From an uncultured Fibrobacter sp. (GTDB lineage: Bacteria > Fibrobacterota > Fibrobacteria > Fibrobacterales > Fibrobacteraceae): DNA of 5,973 nucleotides. Positions 4,493 through 5,973 of this stretch are shown here, piece after piece. The translations under genes and the position numbers were made by a program. The notes beneath the pieces were generated by a model. The model made no database searches. It saw only the letters and a list, made by a program, of their open reading frames with translations, and was not told the DNA's origin. Each line of letters opens with the position of its first letter. The stretch's first letter is position 1. The stretch is taken from positions 1-5,973 of the forward strand of contig CAMZFJ010000135.1 in NCBI GenBank assembly GCA_947306025.1, in the 5' to 3' direction.

Positions 4493-5973
4493 GAACTGGA
4501 AGTAAATGAACGGGCAGCTGTCTGCGCTCATGAACTGGTAAATCACGAAGATGATGAACGCCGTTACAGCAACCATCGCCGGAATCGGGAGCGATGCGAA
4601 CGTGATGCGGTAGCGGGACTTGAACTTCTTCGGAATCCAGTGGATGAGCATGCCTGCGATAAATACGAGGATGATGTTGATGTGTTCCATCGCGATGGGG
4701 TAAATCGTATCCCAGCGCCATGCAGTACCCATCTGGTGCACCATGTTCTTTGCCGTGTTCCATGCGACTTCGTTTGCTTCTGCCGGGTCGAGGTTGGAGC
4801 CTGCACGGAAGAAGAGACGCGTGAACGTGATGAACACGAACGTAAGCGTAACGTTCCATGCTGTACTGAGCCATGGTAAAGCCTTGTTGCAGAACAAATG
4901 ATAAATGATGGTCGAGTAAATGCCTACAAAGAGTACGCCAAACCATACGGCGGTAATTGCGCAAATAGGAATCGTGTAGTGCTTGTAGAGGATGGCGCTT
5001 ATCGCAAAGAATCCGAGAGCGATGGAGGCGCGTACCGTTGCGCTGCGCTTGACCCAGAGCTTGTTGAACACCTGGCCAAAGCCGTTCAAACCGCCCCAGA
5101 TGATGAAGTTCCAGCTGGCGCCGTGCCACCAACCGCCGACAATCTGCGTTGCCATGGCGTTCATGTTCGTGGTAATTGTCTTGCGGGATTCTGGCTTGAA
5201 GTAAGCGAAAACGCCTATGTAAATGAAGAATACGCCGAGCGAAACGCCGACCCACACGCTTCCAGAAAGAAGGATGGCCACAAGGCTCAAGAAACCCATC
5301 CAGAAGAATGTTCCGATTGTAGCGTTTCTGTTACCGCCAAGAGGAATGTACAAGTAGTCGCGCCACCAGCTAGAAAGCGAAATATGCCAACGGCGCCAGA
5401 ATTCGGTGGGGCTCTTTGCCTTGTAAGGGCTGTTGAAGTTTTGCGGCAAGCGGAAGCCCATGAGGAGTGCAACACCAATCGCAATGTCCGTGTAACCCGA
5501 GAAGTCGGCGTAAACTTGCAGCGAGTATGCGAAAAGAGCAATGAGGTTTTCAAGGCCGGTGAACAGGAGCGGGGTATCGAAAACGCGGTCCACAAAGTTT
5601 GTCGCGAGGTAGTCGCTCAAGATAATCTTCTTGGCAAGGCCGTTCAAAATCCAGAACACAGCCATGCCGAAAGCGCGACGGGGGAGGAAATACGGCTTGT
5701 AAAGTTGCGGCACAAACTTGTCTGCACGCACAATCGGGCCTGCCACGAGCTGCGGGAAGAACGAAAGGTAAAAGCCGAAGTTCAGGATGTTGTCTACAGC
5801 CTTGATCTTACCGCGGTAAATGTCGATGCAGTAGCTCATCGCCTGGAACGTGAAGAACGAAATGCCCACCGGGAGGATAATCGTGTCGACGAGCGAATGC
5901 GTACCGAACATGGCGTTGCTTGCCGCCGCGAAGAAGTTATAGACGTGAAGCTCGATTCCGGTAAAGTCGTAAA
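4490..5973 (-). CDS. MBOAT-family membrane O-acyltransferase (AlgI/DltB-like), 5' end cut by window edge
   Basis: A multi-pass inner-membrane enzyme of the family that passes acyl groups (often acetyl) across the membrane for O-acylation of extracytoplasmic polysaccharides or cell-wall polymers. The frame is open to the right edge: 20 residues (YDFTGIELHVYNFF...) precede the Met at 5911, which is therefore probably internal. Family signatures, numbered from that Met: PVGISFFTFQAMSY (14-27), FFPQLVAGPI (51-60), YADFSGYTDIAIG (134-146), FWRRWHISLSSWWRDYLYIP (171-190) with GGNR (192-195), and GGWWHGASWNF (259-269), where His263 is the presumed catalytic histidine and His176 the other invariant one. 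The C-terminus is hydrophobic (about 441-461) and ends FIYFQF. About 68 residues separate GGNR from His263, much longer than the roughly 20 I recall for AlgI, and the extra part is two hydrophobic segments. Partner genes (AlgJ/SGNH-like) would lie outside the window, so the acyl acceptor cannot be named. Confidence 0.93.
   Translation of the reverse strand, partial: YDFTGIELHVYNFFAAASNAMFGTHSLVDTIILPVGISFFTFQAMSYCIDIYRGKIKAVDNILNFGFYLSFFPQLVAGPIVRADKFVPQLYKPYFLPRRAFGMAVFWILNGLAKKIILSDYLATNFVDRVFDTPLLFTGLENLIALFAYSLQVYADFSGYTDIAIGVALLMGFRLPQNFNSPYKAKSPTEFWRRWHISLSSWWRDYLYIPLGGNRNATIGTFFWMGFLSLVAILLSGSVWVGVSLGVFFIYIGVFAYFKPESRKTITTNMNAMATQIVGGWWHGASWNFIIWGGLNGFGQVFNKLWVKRSATVRASIALGFFAISAILYKHYTIPICAITAVWFGVLFVGIYSTIIYHLFCNKALPWLSTAWNVTLTFVFITFTRLFFRAGSNLDPAEANEVAWNTAKNMVHQMGTAWRWDTIYPIAMEHINIILVFIAGMLIHWIPKKFKSRYRITFASLPIPAMVAVTAFIIFVIYQFMSADSCPFIYFQF

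Noticed and set aside
4350..5255. Open frame of 301 codons on the minus strand overlapping the MBOAT gene in another frame
   Set aside because: The translation is rich in Arg and His with no membrane segments or motifs, while the other frame gives a complete MBOAT signature set.

Overview
The window looks like chromosomal DNA of a Fibrobacter-type bacterium (Fibrobacterota, gut or rumen). This is inferred from two secreted lipoproteins with long serine-rich linkers directly after the lipobox, from the Gram-negative envelope content, and from the mix of moderately GC-rich core genes with AT-rich spacers. No rRNA or other taxonomic marker is present, so the assignment is a judgement.

Layout, left to right. 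(1) Positions 1-1025, plus strand: the 3' two-thirds or more of a ClC-family chloride channel/transporter gene, cut by the left edge. (2) 1026-1340: a gene-free spacer with three diverged copies of a 40-bp repeat whose ends are loosely inverted; these are not explained by any neighbouring gene. (3) 1341-2503, minus strand: a complete transcription unit, with a well-formed promoter, a secreted M23 (LytM-type) peptidoglycan endopeptidase with a C-terminal LysM domain, and an intrinsic terminator. (4) 2504-2797: an AT-rich spacer. (5) 2798-4302, minus strand: two tandem paralogous lipoprotein genes 17 bp apart, almost certainly an operon, sharing a C-terminal domain with four conserved cysteines that I do not recognise. 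A perfect 10-bp inverted repeat lies upstream of them. (6) 4431-5973, minus strand: the 3' part of an MBOAT O-acyltransferase gene (AlgI/DltB-like), cut by the right edge and followed by an intrinsic terminator with a UUCG loop.

Apart from ClC, the genes share a cell-envelope theme: peptidoglycan cleavage, outer-membrane or periplasmic lipoproteins, and O-acylation of an extracytoplasmic glycan or polymer. Separate terminators and promoters suggest independent units rather than one pathway. I see no clear evidence of a new defence system, mobile element or CRISPR array. The items most worth following up are the 40-bp repeat family, the unrecognised four-cysteine lipoprotein domain, and a large membrane insertion between the two signature motifs of the MBOAT protein.
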